Notes: a model not told the origin generated them from the letters alone. DNA of 64,000 nt from Chitinivorax tropicus (GCF_014202905.1 NZ_JACHHY010000019.1:42900-106899); one strand, 5' to 3'; shown: positions 29,893-39,372, numbered from the stretch's first letter. Translations and numbers: made by a program.

Positions 29893-31023
29893 ATGCTGCA
29901 ATTCACCCCATCCGAACCGTTGACCTTTGGCGTCGAGCTGGAACTGCAGCTCGTCAACCGGCGCGATTTCAACCTGACCCGTGGCGCATCGGATTTATTG
30001 ACGCTGATCGACCGTAAGAAGCACACCTTCGACATCAAGCCAGAAATCACCGAGAGCATGATCGAGGTGGGCAGCGCCATCCACCGCAATCACCACGAGA
30101 TGCTGCAGGAGCTGCGCCAGATCCGTTGCCTGATGCTGAATTGCGCCGACAAGCTCAACCTGGGCATTGCCGGTGGCGGCTCCCATCCTTTCCAGCACTG
30201 GGGGGATCAACGCATCTACCCCAAGGAACGCTACCGGCTGGTGTCAGAGCTGTATGGTTATCTGGCCAAGCAATTCACCGTCTATGGGCAACACATCCAC
30301 ATCGGCGTGCCCGATGGCGATGCCGCTGTCCGACTGACACTGCTGCTGGGGCGCTACGTCCCGCATTTCATCGCATTGTCGGCCTCTTCACCTTTTCATC
30401 AAGGCGTCGATACCTCATTCCAATCATCACGCCTGACCAGCGTCAACGCCTTTCCGCTGTCGGGTTTCATGCCGATGCTCGACTCCTGGGCGGCCTTCCA
30501 GGCCTATTTCGACAAGATGACCAGCTATGGCATCGTGGCCAGCATGAAGGATTTCTATTGGGACATCCGCCCCAAACCCGAGTATGGCACGGTCGAGATC
30601 CGCGTCTGCGACACCCCACTGCAGCTGGAAACCGCCGTCGCCCTGGCCGCTTATGCACGCACGCTGGCCGCCTACTTCCTAACCCGACCGGAGCTGCAAC
30701 CCCACCCTGATCTATATCTGACCTATGCCTATAACCGCTTCCAGGCTTGTCGTTTCGGTCTCGCAGGCACCTTATCCGATGCCACCACCGGCGCCCAGCC
30801 TGAGCTACGCCAAGATCTGTTTGCGACATTCGACATGCTGGTGGAGACCGCCGCCCGCCTGGGCACACAAGATGCACTCGGCTACCTGCGGGTCAGGGCG
30901 ATGCGCATGAAAACCGACGCTGACTGGGTTCGTGACCAGTATCATCAACATCGCATGCTGTCTGCCGTGGTACAGCAACAATGCCAGCAATGGCGGGAAG
31001 CCAATGAGGACTGGGTACTCTAG
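29893..31023 (+). CDS. ybdK: YbdK-type carboxylate-amine ligase (glutamate-cysteine ligase 2 family)
   Basis: ATP-dependent ligase of 376 residues with weak glutamate-cysteine ligase activity in E. coli YbdK. TFGVELELQLVN at the N-terminus and QHIHIGVPDGDAAVR near residue 138 are the GCS2 signatures. ATG 29893 has GGAG 7 bases upstream; the upstream TTG at 29875 is rejected. Real substrate in the cell is uncertain for this family. Confidence 0.9.
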   Translation: MLQFTPSEPLTFGVELELQLVNRRDFNLTRGASDLLTLIDRKKHTFDIKPEITESMIEVGSAIHRNHHEMLQELRQIRCLMLNCADKLNLGIAGGGSHPFQHWGDQRIYPKERYRLVSELYGYLAKQFTVYGQHIHIGVPDGDAAVRLTLLLGRYVPHFIALSASSPFHQGVDTSFQSSRLTSVNAFPLSGFMPMLDSWAAFQAYFDKMTSYGIVASMKDFYWDIRPKPEYGTVEIRVCDTPLQLETAVALAAYARTLAAYFLTRPELQPHPDLYLTYAYNRFQACRFGLAGTLSDATTGAQPELRQDLFATFDMLVETAARLGTQDALGYLRVRAMRMKTDADWVRDQYHQHRMLSAVVQQQCQQWREANEDWVL

Positions 31024-31115
31024 AGTCAGTCACCGCCATTTGACAGCCTTGCCTATTGGCAACGTGGCATCCATAGTGAATGGACATCATACCGACCCTC
31101 ACCACGGAGCCAGCC

Positions 31116-31940
31116 ATGCAAGATCTGAACCTCAATCATTGGCGCAGTCTGATCGAGCAGTATGTCACCGAATTCGGCGTCAAAATCCTGGTCGCCATTG
31201 CCTTCTGGATTATTGGCCGTTGGCTGATCGGCTTGGCCACCCGCCTGCTGTCCAGCTCGCTGGAGCGCCAAAAAGTAGACCCGACCATGCTGCGCTACAT
31301 CGGCAATATGGTCACGGTCACGCTGAACATCATTCTGATCATCGGCATCCTGGGTTACTTCGGCATCCAGACCACCACCTTCGCCGCACTGATCGCCGCA
31401 GCCGGCGTCGCCATCGGCATGGCCTGGTCGGGGCTGCTGGCCAATTTTGCCGCAGGCGCCTTCCTGATCGCACTCCGCCCATTCAAGGTGGGCGACTTTG
31501 TCACCGTGGCTGGCGTCACCGGCACCATCAAAGAGATCGGCCTGTTCTCCACCGCCATCAACACACCGGACAACGTCATGACCATTGTCGGCAACAACAA
31601 GGTATTTGGTGACACCATCCAGAACTTCAGCCACAACCCCTACCGCCGGGTCGATCTGAAATGCCAACTGGCCGGCAATGCCGACCACGCCGCCGCCATT
31701 GCACTCTTCAAACAAGAGCTGGCCAAGATCCCGAACGTACTGAAAGACCCTTTGCCAGATGTCGAGATCCTGGAATTCAACCTGGTCGGCCCCGTGCTGG
31801 CCGTGCGCCCCTATTGCCATAACGACCACTATTGGCAGGTGTATTTCGACACCAACAAAATGCTGAAGGAAGCCCCGATGACAGCCGACCTGCCCGCGCC
31901 GATACCATCACAGGTAGTGCTACTGCACAATCAGGCTTGA
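31116..31940 (+). CDS. mscS: small-conductance mechanosensitive channel (MscS family)
   Basis: Inner-membrane channel that opens on hypo-osmotic shock. The 274-residue protein has three N-terminal membrane helices, the pore helix AALIAAAGVAIGMAWSGLLA and the beta-domain entrance PFKVGDFVTVAGVTGT, as in YggB/MscS. Start at 31116 has CGGAG upstream. Third gene in a row with the antiporter and ybdK, though 92 bases separate it from ybdK. Confidence 0.93.
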   Translation: MQDLNLNHWRSLIEQYVTEFGVKILVAIAFWIIGRWLIGLATRLLSSSLERQKVDPTMLRYIGNMVTVTLNIILIIGILGYFGIQTTTFAALIAAAGVAIGMAWSGLLANFAAGAFLIALRPFKVGDFVTVAGVTGTIKEIGLFSTAINTPDNVMTIVGNNKVFGDTIQNFSHNPYRRVDLKCQLAGNADHAAAIALFKQELAKIPNVLKDPLPDVEILEFNLVGPVLAVRPYCHNDHYWQVYFDTNKMLKEAPMTADLPAPIPSQVVLLHNQA

Positions 31941-32391
31941 GCGGATGTAAGCCAGGTCAAGCCAGCTTTCCCATCACAATGGGCCATTGCCTGGGTAGTG
32001 GCCCATCCAGAGAACGTGCCGGCTCTTGCTGACAGGGGATCGTATGCATGGCAATGAAAACAAATCCGGATGGCTGGATAGCACTCGCTTTGATGAGCGG
32101 TTGCCGCACTACTTGCAGGTGCGACAGGAATCGGAGAGGTCAGACATCGAGTGGCATTGAGACAAAGGATTGAACCACCATTGACAGCCACGTCCGACAT
32201 ACCGCATGTAGTTGTTAATGACGTGTAACTATGGATAATTTAGGCTGCTGCATGCAACAGCGATCTTTCATCACATGAGTCAGTTGACTAATAGGCGGTC
32301 TTTACAAGGGCTGTTGCACCGATCAGCAGCGATCCACCGCATTCAGACACTGACGCCATATAGCACATCTGCATTCATACAGGAAAGACAA
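31941..32391. other. intergenic region upstream of tae4
   Basis: About 450 bases, turning AT-richer towards the tae4 gene. It holds one candidate short frame (32044-32160). A 7-bp hairpin tgggcca/tggccca at 31980-32005 lacks a T-run. Nothing else is recognised. Confidence 0.5.
32044..32160 (+). CDS. candidate small protein, 38 residues
   Basis: Short frame with an AGGGG box 6 bases before its ATG. The product is charged and hydrophilic (MHGNENKSGWLDST at the start, DIEWH at the end), without signal peptide or membrane segment. No homologue is recognised. It may be coding, a remnant, or chance; the ribosome-binding site is the only positive evidence. Confidence 0.3.
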   Translation: MHGNENKSGWLDSTRFDERLPHYLQVRQESERSDIEWH

Positions 32392-32877
32392 ATGCCCCAC
32401 CCCAAGCCTTCATTTCAGACAATGTGGCAGCACTTCATTTCAATATACGGCAATGGAAACATATTAAGCGTCGGTATGAAAATTGGAGGAAAAGTCCAAG
32501 AGAATATTGAATTGGGTGCAAAAGATCCGAAGGCTGGCTTTACCAATGCTTGCGCCATCCGTATGAGCTACAGCTTGAATAAGAGTGGCGTCGGTATCCC
32601 TCGTGGCCCATGGAAAACGGTCTCTGGCGGTGATAAGAAACAATACATATATCGAGTTTCAGATCTGATTAAATTTCTGAACCAAACCTTTGACCAACCA
32701 GACAAAACGGTCAAAAACCCACAGCCAAGTGACTTTTCTGGAATGATGGGCATACTCGTCTTCGGGGTGCAGTGGAGTGACGCAACAGGCCATGCCACAT
32801 TATGGGATGGCAGTATCTGCTCCGACCATTGTCATTTCCCGGTGGCGTCAGAGGCTTCGATATGGCTACTAAAATAG
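32392..32877 (+). CDS. tae4: type VI secretion amidase effector Tae4
   Basis: Peptidoglycan amidase delivered by type VI secretion into rival cells, cutting the D-Glu to mDAP peptide bond. The 161-residue protein matches Tae4: catalytic cysteine C54 in NACAIRMSYSLN, catalytic histidine H134 in SDATGHATLWDG, and a cysteine pair in CSDHC. ATG 32392 follows AGGAAAG; the open frame from 32275 is not supported. Overlaps its immunity gene by 16 bases. No T6SS structural genes or Hcp/VgrG are in the window, and its base composition is more AT-rich than its neighbours, as expected for transferred toxin modules. Confidence 0.88.
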   Translation: MPHPKPSFQTMWQHFISIYGNGNILSVGMKIGGKVQENIELGAKDPKAGFTNACAIRMSYSLNKSGVGIPRGPWKTVSGGDKKQYIYRVSDLIKFLNQTFDQPDKTVKNPQPSDFSGMMGILVFGVQWSDATGHATLWDGSICSDHCHFPVASEASIWLLK

Positions 32878-33236
32878 CAGGGCTATTCTGCTGCAGCCTG
32901 GCGCTGGTTGTGTCAGTTTGTCATGGCAATGCGGTAGAAAGAAAACACTACACCCCGATCCAATACCTGAAAAACTATGCGCTCAGCGCCTGCATTGCGG
33001 ATGGCTATCAGTCCAAGGATGTAGTCGATGATGCGGTTGCTGGCGCAAATGGCTACAAGGAATTAGGCAGTCTTGATATCGACGCCTATAACGAGGCAGC
33101 CGTGCTAGGGCGGCGGTTTCTAGCCAAGCAATACCAGAGCCAAAGCGGTGCTCAGTTGGTTCTGATGAAGTGCATTGACTTTTATCACAGCAAAGAGCTG
33201 GATCAGCTTGCGCGCAGATATGCCAATAAGAGATAG
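32862..33236 (+). CDS. tai4: type VI amidase immunity protein Tai4
   Basis: Periplasmic inhibitor that protects the producer from Tae4. The 124-residue protein has a signal peptide (ending near CHGNAV), needed because Tae4 acts in the periplasm. YLKNYALSACIADGY and the C-terminal MKCIDFYHSKEL are typical of Tai4. The start at 32862 lies within tae4, so the pair is translationally coupled and the antidote is always co-made. Confidence 0.87.
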   Translation: MATKIAGLFCCSLALVVSVCHGNAVERKHYTPIQYLKNYALSACIADGYQSKDVVDDAVAGANGYKELGSLDIDAYNEAAVLGRRFLAKQYQSQSGAQLVLMKCIDFYHSKELDQLARRYANKR

Positions 33237-33322
33237 GCTGCTTGTGTAGCAGGCGGCCAAAGCAGACAAAACTCGCCTGATCAATGCTCAGGCACAGGCT
33301 TTCACCACATGAGTGAGACAAC

Positions 33323-33355
33323 AGATCAACCACACCCCTGCGGCATGGTTGATCT
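33323..33355 (-). terminator. possible terminator hairpin after trpE
   Basis: Ten-base inverted repeat agatcaacca / tggttgatct with a 13-base loop, about 70 bases after the trpE stop. The U-tail on the minus strand is poor (gttgtct), so this is a weak call. Confidence 0.35.
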
Positions 33356-33422
33356 GGGTGCCTTGGTCGAATGAGAGCGCCTTAACTGCAGGACAGCGGC
33401 GAGCCCGCCGTATTGCACCACA

Positions 33423-34889
33423 TCACTCGCCATCCAGTCCGGATTGCACCATCTCAGCGGCACGGATCACAGCACGGGCTTTGTTCTGGGTTTCCTGCCA
33501 TTCGCTTTCCGGCACCGAGTCAGCGACGATGCCCGCGCCGGCTTGCACAAACAGCATCTTATTCTTGATGACAGCGGTACGCAGGGCAATGGCCACGTCC
33601 ATGTCGCCATTCAGCCCCAGGTAGCCGACCGCGCCAGAGTAGATGCCGCGCTTGGTCGGTTCCATTTCATCGATGATTTCCATGGCACGCACTTTCGGTG
33701 CGCCAGACACGGTTCCTGCGGGGAAGGTGGCGCGCAGGATGTCCATATTGCCGACTTGCGGTTTCAGCTTGGCCTCGACGCTCGATACGATATGCATCAC
33801 ATGTGAGTATCGCTCGATGACCATGTGGTCGGTGACCTTGACCGAGCCGGTCTGCGCCACGCGCCCAGCATCATTGCGGCCCAGGTCCATCAGCATGACG
33901 TGCTCGGCAATCTCTTTGGGGTCATTGAGCAGCTCTTCTGCCAAGGCCATGTCCTGCTCGCGGGTCTTGCCGCGTGGGCGGGTACCGGCAATGGGGCGCA
34001 CGGTAATGCTATCCTGCTCGCGCCGCACCAGGATCTCGGGTGATGCGCCCACCACGTGGAAATCCCCAAAGTCGTAGTAGAACATGTAAGGACTGGGGTT
34101 GATGGTGCGCAGGGCGCGGTAGAGCGAGATGGGGTTGGCGCTGAAGGGCATCTGCATGCGTTGCGCCAACACCACCTGCATGATGTCGCCATCAAAGATG
34201 TACTGTTTGGCCCGCTCGACAGCCTGTTTGAAATTGTCCTGGCCCCATTCGGACACCGCCGAGGTCTTTTCGATGGCGTGCTGAAACGGAATCGACACTG
34301 GCCTGCGTAGCTGCATACGCAAGGCTTGCAGCTGGGTCATGGCCTGAGCATAGGCGTTGGGTTGCGCCGGATCGGCGTAGACGATCAGGTAGAGCTTGCT
34401 GGAGAGGTTGTCCACCACCACCAGCTCCTCGCTCTGCAGCAACAGGATATCCGGTGCGCCGATCGGGTCAGGCTTTTGCACGTCGGCCAGCTTACGCTCG
34501 ATATAGCGGATGGTTTCATAGCCGAAATACCCAACCAGGCCACCGCAGAAGCGCGGCAGGCCAACAGTTGGAGCGGCATTGAATTGGGCCTGGTAACGCT
34601 CGATGAAGGCCAGTGGATCACCTTCAAAGCGCTCGACGATGCCCTCGTCGGTCTCGACGGTCACTTCGCGCCCCACCACGCGGATGCGCTTCTTGGCGGG
34701 CAGCCCGATGAAGGAATAGCGTCCGAAGCGCTCGCCGCCGACGACGGACTCCAACAGATATGAGTACGGGCGGTTGGCCAGTTTCAGGTATACCGAGAGC
34801 GGGGTATCGACATCAGCCAGCAGCTCAAGGGTGACGGGAATACGGTTGTAGCCACGCGCAGCCAGCGCGCTGAATTCTTGTTCAGTCAT
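33423..34889 (-). CDS. trpE: anthranilate synthase component I
   Basis: Chorismate-using subunit that, with the TrpG glutamine amidotransferase, makes anthranilate for tryptophan. Length 488 fits. Chorismate-binding signatures are present: [25 protein letters not shown], and [20 protein letters not shown]. The feedback site for tryptophan (LLES near residue 45) is intact. It is the last gene of the rpe-SDR-GNAT-gph-trpE run, 127 bases after gph. No trpG is seen in the window. Confidence 0.96.
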   Translation of the reverse strand: MTEQEFSALAARGYNRIPVTLELLADVDTPLSVYLKLANRPYSYLLESVVGGERFGRYSFIGLPAKKRIRVVGREVTVETDEGIVERFEGDPLAFIERYQAQFNAAPTVGLPRFCGGLVGYFGYETIRYIERKLADVQKPDPIGAPDILLLQSEELVVVDNLSSKLYLIVYADPAQPNAYAQAMTQLQALRMQLRRPVSIPFQHAIEKTSAVSEWGQDNFKQAVERAKQYIFDGDIMQVVLAQRMQMPFSANPISLYRALRTINPSPYMFYYDFGDFHVVGASPEILVRREQDSITVRPIAGTRPRGKTREQDMALAEELLNDPKEIAEHVMLMDLGRNDAGRVAQTGSVKVTDHMVIERYSHVMHIVSSVEAKLKPQVGNMDILRATFPAGTVSGAPKVRAMEIIDEMEPTKRGIYSGAVGYLGLNGDMDVAIALRTAVIKNKMLFVQAGAGIVADSVPESEWQETQNKARAVIRAAEMVQSGLDGE

Positions 34890-35016
34890 GATATTCCTGC
34901 AAATACAGTTCGATGATGTAGGGGTGGCGGTGCGGAGGGGCTAGCGGCGCCATCGCCAATGCTGGATCAAACGGTCAGGCAGAAAAATCATGATCAGAGC
35001 GTATTGGGTGTGAAAT

Positions 35017-35703
35017 TCAATGAGAGCCCATATTCAACAATAAATCGGCAGCCTCGACAAGCCCTGCCACCACGTGATCAGCTCCCAGCGCCTCGACCGG
35101 GCCGGCATGGCGGTAGCCATAAGGCACGGCGATGCTGAGACAGCCAGCCTGTTTCGCTGCCAGGATGTCGTTGATGGAGTCACCGATCATGGCCATGTGT
35201 GCTGGCTGCACCTTGAAAAACTCACAGGCATGCAGCAGCGGCATAGGGTGGGGCTTCTTCTCGGCCAGGCTGTCGCCGGACAGGATCAGCTCGAAAAATG
35301 GCGCCAGCCCGGTCGAGGCCAGCAAGGGCTCAGTAAAGCGCTTGGGCTTGTTGGTGATACAGGCCAGCCGCAAACCTGCCGCCTGCATCTGTTGCAGGCC
35401 CGCTTCGACATCTGGGTAGGCGCGGGTGGCGTCATGCAGTAACTGGTCGTAACATCGCTTGAAGCCCTCCAGCCCCTGCTCGAACAAACCGGGCGTGGGC
35501 TCACCATCACGTTGATCAGTCAATGTCCGCTTGACCAGGCTGGCCATGCCATCCCCGACATAGGTCTTCACTCGCTCCAGCGGCAAGGGGGGCAGGCCCA
35601 GCTGTTGCCGCATGGCGTTGGCTGCGCCGGCCAGGTCGGTGAGGGTGTCGAGCAAGGTGCCATCGAGATCGAGTGCGACGACTTGAATGCGTGGTAGTGT
35701 CAT
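35017..35703 (-). CDS. gph: phosphoglycolate phosphatase
   Basis: HAD-family phosphatase (228 residues) that clears 2-phosphoglycolate formed in DNA repair. The nucleophile motif DLDGTLLDT near residue 11, a cap region, the lysine-bearing segment AEKKPHPMPLL and IGDSINDILAAK complete the four HAD motifs. Its ATG overlaps the preceding GNAT stop codon. The rpe-gph-trpE association is usual in proteobacteria. Confidence 0.93.
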   Translation of the reverse strand: MTLPRIQVVALDLDGTLLDTLTDLAGAANAMRQQLGLPPLPLERVKTYVGDGMASLVKRTLTDQRDGEPTPGLFEQGLEGFKRCYDQLLHDATRAYPDVEAGLQQMQAAGLRLACITNKPKRFTEPLLASTGLAPFFELILSGDSLAEKKPHPMPLLHACEFFKVQPAHMAMIGDSINDILAAKQAGCLSIAVPYGYRHAGPVEALGADHVVAGLVEAADLLLNMGSH

Positions 35704-36578
35704 AGGGCCTTCCGATAGAATTCCGTCTGATCGGTGATGGCGAAATCAAACCGCTGATACAAGCCCAACGCTCGCTTGTTGATGGCTGCCACCACCAGAC
35801 AGATCTCATCGAGCGGCTGCTGTTGCAGCTCACTCAACGCCTTGCTCATCAATACTTCCCCGAGATGATGGCCTTGAAAGTCAGGGTCACGGCCTATTGA
35901 GGCCACTTCGCCAACCCGCTTGCCATCCTGCTCGTAGACCTTGACATTGACAAAGCCTGCCAGCCGATCCTGATCGGCCAGCACCCAGCTTGGGTGTTTG
36001 CGTTGGTATTCTGCTGTCGATTCCAGGGGCGGAATGACCACGCCGGGCACCACGAATGTCCGCTGCAGCATGCGATGGTACGCCACGATGTCTTCCTCCC
36101 GACAGCGGCGCCAGATCAGCGGCGAAGGTGGTGCGAACACCGCTGCTGGCAAAGCGGCTGGCCGGCTCATGCCATACATGGTGTATTGCCATTCAAAACC
36201 GACCTCGTTCAGCACGGTTTCAGCCCCGGCCAACCAGGGCTCGACACCGATCTCCACCGCCTGGCTGCCCTGTCGGTGGGCTTGCTCGGCCAACGCCCGT
36301 AGCACGCGCACGATATCCTCAGCAGTCAGGGCGTGGCCGTTCCATGCCAGCAGATCGGCTATGGAGGTTCCAAAGCCCGTGGGCACCACGGTGAACACTG
36401 CAGACAGACGTCCTTGCAGATGCACCTCGATGGCGTCCTGATTCGATTGCGCCACATCCGTCAGCACCCGCCAGGCCGTGGCGACATCAAACCCACTGGC
36501 CGGATAGGTCTCGATGAATTGTCTGAGATGGCTGGCATCACGCTGCTGGGGATGCCGGATTTCAAGCGGATCACTCAT
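35700..36578 (-). CDS. GNAT-family N-acetyltransferase
   Basis: Acetyl-CoA-dependent acetyltransferase of 292 residues. The C-terminal half has the GNAT core (GEVASIGRDPDFQGHHLGEV, AAINKRALGLYQRFDF); the N-terminal half may be a second, degenerate GNAT fold. ATG 36578 overlaps the SDR stop; the frame extends upstream within the SDR gene but that part is antisense-like noise. Substrate unknown. Its position between rpe and gph is unusual. Confidence 0.85.
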   Translation of the reverse strand: MSDPLEIRHPQQRDASHLRQFIETYPASGFDVATAWRVLTDVAQSNQDAIEVHLQGRLSAVFTVVPTGFGTSIADLLAWNGHALTAEDIVRVLRALAEQAHRQGSQAVEIGVEPWLAGAETVLNEVGFEWQYTMYGMSRPAALPAAVFAPPSPLIWRRCREEDIVAYHRMLQRTFVVPGVVIPPLESTAEYQRKHPSWVLADQDRLAGFVNVKVYEQDGKRVGEVASIGRDPDFQGHHLGEVLMSKALSELQQQPLDEICLVVAAINKRALGLYQRFDFAITDQTEFYRKAL

Positions 36579-37327
36579 GCGAAGTCCCGTATGTCGAGTG
36601 TATCGCCAAACCCAAACCGATCCCCATGCAAGACCTGCAGCAGCTGGTGCGCAACCACCCCGGCTGCCGCCAGCGCCCCCGCCGCCTGATATTGCTTGAA
36701 CTGCTCGACCAGCGGGAACTGCGCCACGCTGGCCGCTCGAATCGCGCCTTGCATGTCGGTATCGATCACACCCGGTGCAATCGATACGATCCGGGTACCG
36801 GTTGCCAGCTCGGCCTGCTCGACACCGACACAGCGGGTGTAATGATCCAGCCCGGCCTTGGCTGTGCAATAGGCGCTCCAGCCTTGATAGGGCTTGCGCG
36901 CCGCGCCGGACGATATGTTCATCACCCGTTTATCGATGGCCAGATGCCCAGCATGGCGCAGCAGCGCATTGGTCAGCTGCATCGGGGCCAGCAGATTGAC
37001 CGCCATGGCCGTCTGCAGCCCGGCATCATCATAATGGCCGGCCTTGGCGATGGGTGCCAACATGCCCGCATTGTTGATCAGATACAGCCCGTGCCAATGC
37101 ATCGCCGCCAGGGTGCCGAACAGCTCATCAGCCAACTGGCTCACCGCTGAAGTGTCCGCCAGATCTTGCGCGATGAAGCGATAGCTGGCGGCTCGCCCGG
37201 CCAAAGCCTGCAACCCAGCCGATTCATGGCGGGCCAGGCACACCAGATGATGGCCCTCATCGGCCAGCTGCTGGGCCAACGCCAAGCCCAACCCGCGTGA
37301 TGCACCAGTGATCACATAGCAATACAC
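36575..37327 (-). CDS. short-chain dehydrogenase/reductase (SDR)
   Basis: NAD(P)-dependent oxidoreductase of 250 residues with the cofactor loop TGASRGLG at residue 8, the NNAGML motif and the catalytic SSGAARKPYQGWSAYCTAK (Ser, Tyr, Lys). Resembles sepiapterin/benzil reductase-type members. It starts 5 bases after the rpe stop and overlaps the GNAT start by 4, so it is an integral member of the operon. Confidence 0.9.
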   Translation of the reverse strand: MYCYVITGASRGLGLALAQQLADEGHHLVCLARHESAGLQALAGRAASYRFIAQDLADTSAVSQLADELFGTLAAMHWHGLYLINNAGMLAPIAKAGHYDDAGLQTAMAVNLLAPMQLTNALLRHAGHLAIDKRVMNISSGAARKPYQGWSAYCTAKAGLDHYTRCVGVEQAELATGTRIVSIAPGVIDTDMQGAIRAASVAQFPLVEQFKQYQAAGALAAAGVVAHQLLQVLHGDRFGFGDTLDIRDFA

Positions 37328-37332
37328 CGTGC

Positions 37333-38016
37333 TTACTCCTTCACCTTGGCAAGTTCGGCGCGCATGGCATCAATGGTCGCTTTGTAGTCGGGCGTGTTAT
37401 AGATGGCTGACCCAGCGACGAAGGTATCGGCACCAGCGGCTGCAATCTCAGCGATGTTATCGATCTTGACCCCGCCATCGATTTCCAGCCAGATCTCACG
37501 CCCCGTGCGCGCAGTGTATTCATCGATGCGGCGGCGGGCTTCACGTAATTTGTCGAGCGTGCCTGGAATAAATTTCTGCCCACCAAACCCTGGGTTGACT
37601 GACATCAACAATACCATGTCGAGTTTGTCCATCACGTAATCCATGTAATGCAGCGGGGTCGCGGGGTTGAATACCAACCCGGCCTTGCAGCCCGCCTCTT
37701 TGATCACGCCCAGGGTGCGGTCAATGTGCTCGGAAGCCTCGGGGTGGAAGGTGATGATATCCGCCCCGGCCTTGGCAAACATGGCTGCCAACGTATCCAC
37801 CGGCTTGACCATCAGATGCACATCAATAGGGGCCTGCGTGATGGGCCGAATGGCCTCGCACACCATCGGGCCGATGGTCAGATTGGGGACATAGTGATTG
37901 TCCATCACATCGAAATGGATGATGTCAGCACCAGCATCGATGACCGCCCGGACTTCTTCGCCCAGCTTGGCAAAATTGGCAGACAGGATGGAGGGAGCGA
38001 TACGGAAGTTGCGCAT
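37333..38016 (-). CDS. rpe: ribulose-phosphate 3-epimerase
   Basis: Pentose-phosphate enzyme that interconverts ribulose- and xylulose-5-phosphate. The 227-residue TIM-barrel protein has the diagnostic [16 protein letters not shown] start, [14 protein letters not shown] with metal ligands, and [14 protein letters not shown] 38016 gives the family N-terminus MRNFRIAPS; a GTG at 38031 is also in frame. Neither has a good ribosome-binding site. First gene of the operon, divergent from apaG. Confidence 0.95.
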   Translation of the reverse strand: MRNFRIAPSILSANFAKLGEEVRAVIDAGADIIHFDVMDNHYVPNLTIGPMVCEAIRPITQAPIDVHLMVKPVDTLAAMFAKAGADIITFHPEASEHIDRTLGVIKEAGCKAGLVFNPATPLHYMDYVMDKLDMVLLMSVNPGFGGQKFIPGTLDKLREARRRIDEYTARTGREIWLEIDGGVKIDNIAEIAAAGADTFVAGSAIYNTPDYKATIDAMRAELAKVKE

Positions 38017-38221
38017 GGAAGGGGCGTCCACAAGTCACAGAAAGGCGGTATTTTAACCCATTCCCCCGCCCCAACCGGATGAAGATGCAGGACTGGATAG
38101 CGGATGGCCACAGACCAAGCAGCTGGACGTGGGCCAAGGCCATTGCCCAGGATGCAGTCGATCTCGTCCGAGGCCCGCACCCTCTTGCTCTTGGCGCCAT
38201 TTTGTTGTGCAATGGGCTATT

Positions 38222-38605
38222 ATGAGTGAACCCATCAAATATCAAATCGAAGTCACTGCCGAATCGACCTATCTGGAGGAGCAATCCGACGAGGCCGCCG
38301 AGCAGTATGTATTCGCCTACCGAGTCCGTATGACCAACACCGGCGAGGTGCCCGCCAAATTGATCAGCCGTTACTGGCACATCACCGATGCCACCGGCGC
38401 GGTGCAGGAGGTTCGTGGCCTGGGCGTGATCGGGGAGCAGCCCGTCATCAAACCCGGGCAACAGTTTGAATACACCAGTGGTGTATCGCTGAACACGCCT
38501 GTCGGCACCATGCGAGGCAGCTACCAGATGGTCGCGGAGGACGGGATTCCGTTTGAGGCGGATGTTCCGCAATTTGTGCTGTCCATTCCCCGCACTCTGC
38601 ACTGA
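38222..38605 (+). CDS. apaG: ApaG (Co2+/Mg2+ efflux-associated) protein
   Basis: Small beta-sandwich protein of 127 residues with the family signatures YVFAYRVRMTNTG and ISRYWHITDATG, plus the GTMRGSYQM segment with the ApaG glycine pattern. Its molecular role remains unclear; mutants in enterobacteria affect cobalt resistance and Mg efflux. ATG 38222 gives the right length. Divergent from rpe. Confidence 0.93.
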   Translation: MSEPIKYQIEVTAESTYLEEQSDEAAEQYVFAYRVRMTNTGEVPAKLISRYWHITDATGAVQEVRGLGVIGEQPVIKPGQQFEYTSGVSLNTPVGTMRGSYQMVAEDGIPFEADVPQFVLSIPRTLH

Positions 38606-38690
38606 GCCCCGCGCTCCATTCCAATCGTTGAGCTGGGGCAGGTACAGGCCGGGAAACCGTGTCAACCCACCGTAGATGCAAGGAGGCCCC

Positions 38691-39170
38691 ATGCTATCAG
38701 CTCAACCCCAACTCAGCCCCTGGCCAGAGGCTGAGCATTACAAATTGCTGACCGACTACCAGATTGACACATCGGCGGGGCCGGTCACCATCCCCCGCCA
38801 CTTCCATTATGACGGCGCATCGGTGCCCGCGTTGGCGTGGCAGATCACCTATGATCCATTCCACCCCGACGTGATGGCCCCCGCCCTGGTGCACGACTGG
38901 CTGTACTACACCCATCACATCGGCACCCAAGTCATCTCGCGGGAGCAGGCCGATGATATTCTGGACGACCTGTTCCGGCGTAACGGCGTCGGGTCTACCA
39001 AGCGTCGGATCATGACCATGGCCGTGAAGGCGGCAGGGGGTGCGGTGTGGGCCAACGACCCAGAGGATAAGTCCGTGCTCCGCGAGATCTATGCTGCGTT
39101 GATTGCAGAAGGACTCAGCGACGCACAGATCCTGCAACGCTACGGGCTGAACCAAGCCATGACCCATTGA
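38691..39170 (+). CDS. DUF1353 protein
   Basis: Protein of 159 residues with the DUF1353 core: VTIPRHFHYDGASVPALAW and the histidine motif ALVHDWLYYTH. An AAGGAGG box precedes ATG 38691. The conserved histidine and aspartate suggest a metal or catalytic site, but the family's role is unknown; it occurs both in phage and chromosomal contexts. Ends in a terminator at 39180. No other phage genes are nearby. Confidence 0.8.
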   Translation: MLSAQPQLSPWPEAEHYKLLTDYQIDTSAGPVTIPRHFHYDGASVPALAWQITYDPFHPDVMAPALVHDWLYYTHHIGTQVISREQADDILDDLFRRNGVGSTKRRIMTMAVKAAGGAVWANDPEDKSVLREIYAALIAEGLSDAQILQRYGLNQAMTH

Positions 39171-39179
39171 TCAGGCACC

Positions 39180-39209
39180 GGGCAAGGCACAAGTGCCCTG
39201 CCCTGTTTT
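39180..39209 (+). terminator. terminator after the DUF1353 gene
   Basis: Hairpin gggca-a-ggcac / gtgcc-c-tgccc with one mismatch and a 2-base loop, followed by tgtttt. Confidence 0.75.
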
Positions 39210-39212
39210 CCA

Positions 39213-39305
39213 TCATTTCCCTTTGGGCTTTTTCGGCAACGTCCACCAGACGATGAAAATCGCCAAGCCTAGAGCAATACCCGCCTCCAGCAACAACCAG
39301 ATCAT
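39213..39305 (-). CDS. small single-pass membrane protein, 30 residues
   Basis: A 30-residue frame with an AGGAG box 6 bases before its ATG. The product is one hydrophobic helix (starts MIWLLLEAG, then a run of Leu/Ile/Ala/Val and two Trp) ending in a basic tail PKKPKGK, which fits an inner-membrane protein with its C-terminus inside. It is convergent with the DUF1353 gene. Function unknown; tiny proteins of this type often associate with larger membrane complexes. Confidence 0.55.
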   Translation of the reverse strand: MIWLLLEAGIALGLAIFIVWWTLPKKPKGK

Positions 39306-39372
39306 GACTTTCTCCTGCTTCTGCCCTGTTGCACCCATGCCCACAGGGCTCGAACCCTGATGGATTGAATAC

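Noticed and set aside
39340..39360. tRNA gene on the minus strand
   Set aside because: Only a T-arm-like stem-loop is present; acceptor, D-arm and anticodon arm cannot be drawn.
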